From: Bacillota bacterium
GTDB taxonomy: Bacteria > Bacillota > Clostridia > Lachnospirales > Lachnospiraceae
DNA length: 6,481 nucleotides
Direction of reading: 5' to 3'
NCBI GenBank assembly: GCA_023428655.1
Contig: JAEYXC010000325.1
Coordinates: 1-6,481, forward strand
The notes under the pieces are model-generated. The model searched no databases. It saw nothing but the letters and a program-made list of their open reading frames with translations, and was not told where the DNA came from. Of the stretch, positions 5,340 to 6,481 are shown in pieces. Position numbers and translations under genes: made by a program. How positions within the stretch are numbered: position 1 is the stretch's first letter; every line of letters starts with the position of its first letter.

Positions 5340-5415
5340 GTGAGGGATTGCTGTTGTCCTTTCATTCTTTTATACTATACGTTTTGCAACAGCCCCTTCC
5401 TTTTATTCCTCATAA

Positions 5416-6321
5416 TCATCGTACGAGACCTTCTACCTTGTTGCCTCCGGCTTGCTTTGCAGTATATAGTGCTTGCTCCGCTAATATCAGAATATCCTCG
5501 CACTTTCCATCCTGGGCAGGTCGTATAGAGGACGTTCCGATACTAACGGTTACTGCGGCATCCGTCTTTGCTAGATCATGACCTAGCTTCAAGCTACCGA
5601 TTTCCTTCCGAATAATCTCCCCAATCAAAAGAGTTCCACGGAAATCCGTTTCCGGTAAAATGCAGGCAAAATCTGCACCACCCCATCTAGATACAATATC
5701 AGAGGATCGTTTCAGTAGTTTCGTTATCGCATGTGCAGTTCTTTGAAGGCAATAATCCCCTTGCTCATGACCGTATGAGGCATTGTAGGCCTTAAAACCG
5801 TCAATATCAATGATCATAACGGATAATACCGTTCCATTTCTCTTCGCACGCTCCCACTCCTGCTTCAATATTCCCATAAATCGATGTCGGCTCATCATAT
5901 GAGTTAAGCTGTCACTATTATCCTCCATCCAATCTCTTAACTGCTTAATATCAATATAGTTTTGAATTCTCCTCCTGACAACGGGAGCATGAATGGGTTT
6001 CACTATGTAATCCGATATCCCCATGGACATAGCAGCATCCAAGTACTCCTCATCCTCCGATGGGGTTAATAAGATGATAGGTATCCCTTTTATGGTAGCC
6101 ATATCATATAGTTCTCTAAAGCCTACATTACCATCCGTCAAATTTATCCTATCATCCAATAGAATCAGATCCGGCAAAAGATCCTGTACAATCCGTAGCG
6201 CTTCCCCATTATTATCTACCATCGTAAGGGAATATTCCGTCTGCAACGTGTTCTCCAGCATCTTTAACTCCAACCCATCCGACCCGATTATCAGAATCCT
6301 TCCGCACTTCCTCTCTTCCAT
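5416..6321 (-). CDS. REC-GGDEF response regulator with degenerate GGADF site
   Basis: A 301-residue cytoplasmic protein. An N-terminal receiver domain (about 7-122) has the phospho-acceptor Asp56 in LILLDD, Thr86 in ILLTP and Lys108 in IVKP. The usual acidic pair after the first strand is replaced by Gly13-Ser14-Asp15, so metal binding may be weakened. A short linker leads to a GGDEF domain (about 138-300). It keeps the IIDIDGFKAYN (170-180) and YGHEQGD (183-189) segments and the C-terminal VTVSIG and ALYTAKQAGGNK. The signature is GGADF at 214-218 instead of GG(D/E)EF. The product-binding RxxD site is intact as RSSD (205-208), five residues before the signature. It is therefore either a weak diguanylate cyclase or a c-di-GMP sensor. 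The frame opens at a GTG (6351), but the ATG at 6321 has AGGAG 10 nt upstream and is preferred. It has its own promoter and is convergent with fprA. Confidence 0.9.
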   Translation of the reverse strand: MEERKCGRILIIGSDGLELKMLENTLQTEYSLTMVDNNGEALRIVQDLLPDLILLDDRINLTDGNVGFRELYDMATIKGIPIILLTPSEDEEYLDAAMSMGISDYIVKPIHAPVVRRRIQNYIDIKQLRDWMEDNSDSLTHMMSRHRFMGILKQEWERAKRNGTVLSVMIIDIDGFKAYNASYGHEQGDYCLQRTAHAITKLLKRSSDIVSRWGGADFACILPETDFRGTLLIGEIIRKEIGSLKLGHDLAKTDAAVTVSIGTSSIRPAQDGKCEDILILAEQALYTAKQAGGNKVEGLVR

Positions 6322-6331
6322 ACTATCACTA

Positions 6332-6336
6332 CTCCT
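6332..6336 (-). promoter_or_regulatory. Ribosome binding site fixing the REC-GGDEF start
   Basis: AGGAG on the minus strand lies 10 nt before the ATG at 6321-6319. It falls inside the extended frame that would begin at the GTG at 6351, which lacks such a site. Confidence 0.6.
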
Positions 6337-6394
6337 TTTCCATACGATCACAAGCGAACAAAGAGAATCTCCGATTGGTTTTTACAGTAAATAC

Positions 6395-6423
6395 ATTATA
6401 CATTATCACATATCAACAATCAA
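6395..6423 (-). promoter_or_regulatory. Sigma-A-like promoter of the REC-GGDEF gene
   Basis: On the minus strand TTGATT (6423-6418) is followed by 17 nt and a consensus TATAAT (6400-6395). Transcription would start near 6388, giving a leader of about 67 nt. This is the best promoter match in the window. The remaining 58 bp to the window edge are AT-rich with no visible gene. Confidence 0.7.
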
Positions 6424-6481
6424 TATCTGTATTTTATCTATATTAATTATTATTTTCTGAATATTATGCAACAAAATCCTT

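Larger units (their letters stand above)
5081..5399. mobile_element. 319-bp element with long imperfect inverted ends (MITE-like or structured RNA)
   Basis: The left end GAAGGGGCTATTGCAAAACG (5081-5100) is the inverted complement of 5380-5399 at 19 of 20 positions. A second block, AATGAAAGGACAACA (5113-5127), is perfectly inverted at 5352-5366, and ATCCC (5131-5135) is inverted at 5344-5348. The interior folds into three hairpins, so the whole could form a cloverleaf on one DNA or RNA strand. It begins 22 nt after the fprA stop and ends 16 nt before the stop of the convergent GGDEF gene. The ends resemble the CTGTTGCAAA-type termini seen on some insertion sequences (from memory, unsearched), but no transposase frame and no target-site duplication are visible. 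The tails on both sides are T-rich in the outgoing direction, so it may also terminate both genes. Confidence 0.6.

Noticed and set aside
5070..5410. Target-site duplication around the 319-bp element
   Set aside because: The flanks AACAAA and CTTTTATT do not repeat in direct orientation; they extend the inverted symmetry instead.

Overview
The window is AT-rich DNA that looks like a low-GC Gram-positive anaerobe of the Clostridia, probably Lachnospiraceae. This rests on the gene types (a two-domain flavodiiron protein, a flavodoxin, a signal-less SLT protein, a REC-GGDEF protein), strong AGGAGG-type ribosome binding sites, sigma-A-like promoters and long AT-rich spacers. The taxonomic call is an inference from protein style, not from a search.

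Layout. Positions 1-504 (-) hold the first 168 residues of an aldehyde dehydrogenase, cut off by the window edge. Positions 505-840 hold its promoter, a palindrome over the -35 box, a leader with about four 40-bp tandem repeats, and the terminator of the next gene. Positions 841-1314 (-) encode a small flavodoxin-like protein. Positions 1315-1980 are gene-free and carry a duplicated 62-bp unit, a decayed terminator-like hairpin and a degenerate ~23-bp tandem array. Positions 1981-2439 (-) encode a YdeI/OmdA-type protein and 2468-3286 (-) a lytic transglycosylase. These two are 28 bp apart and probably share a promoter at 3390-3418. Positions 3287-3858 form a divergent regulatory spacer. Positions 3859-5058 (+) encode a complete flavodiiron protein (FprA type). 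Positions 5416-6321 (-) encode a REC-GGDEF protein convergent to fprA, with its own promoter at 6395-6423.

The most unusual object is the 319-bp segment 5081-5399, which almost exactly fills the convergent gap between fprA and the GGDEF gene. Its two ends are long imperfect inverted repeats (19 of 20, then 15 of 15 matching positions). Between them lie three further hairpins, giving a cloverleaf-like fold. It may be a small non-autonomous mobile element with IS-like ends, a structured RNA, or an elaborate bidirectional terminator; sequence alone does not decide.

Functionally the genes fit oxygen/NO defence (flavodiiron protein, possibly flavodoxin), aldehyde detoxification, local peptidoglycan cutting and c-di-GMP signalling. 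They appear to form at least five transcription units and not one pathway. The GGDEF protein has a degenerate active-site signature (GGADF) but an intact RxxD inhibitory site, so it may read c-di-GMP instead of making it.
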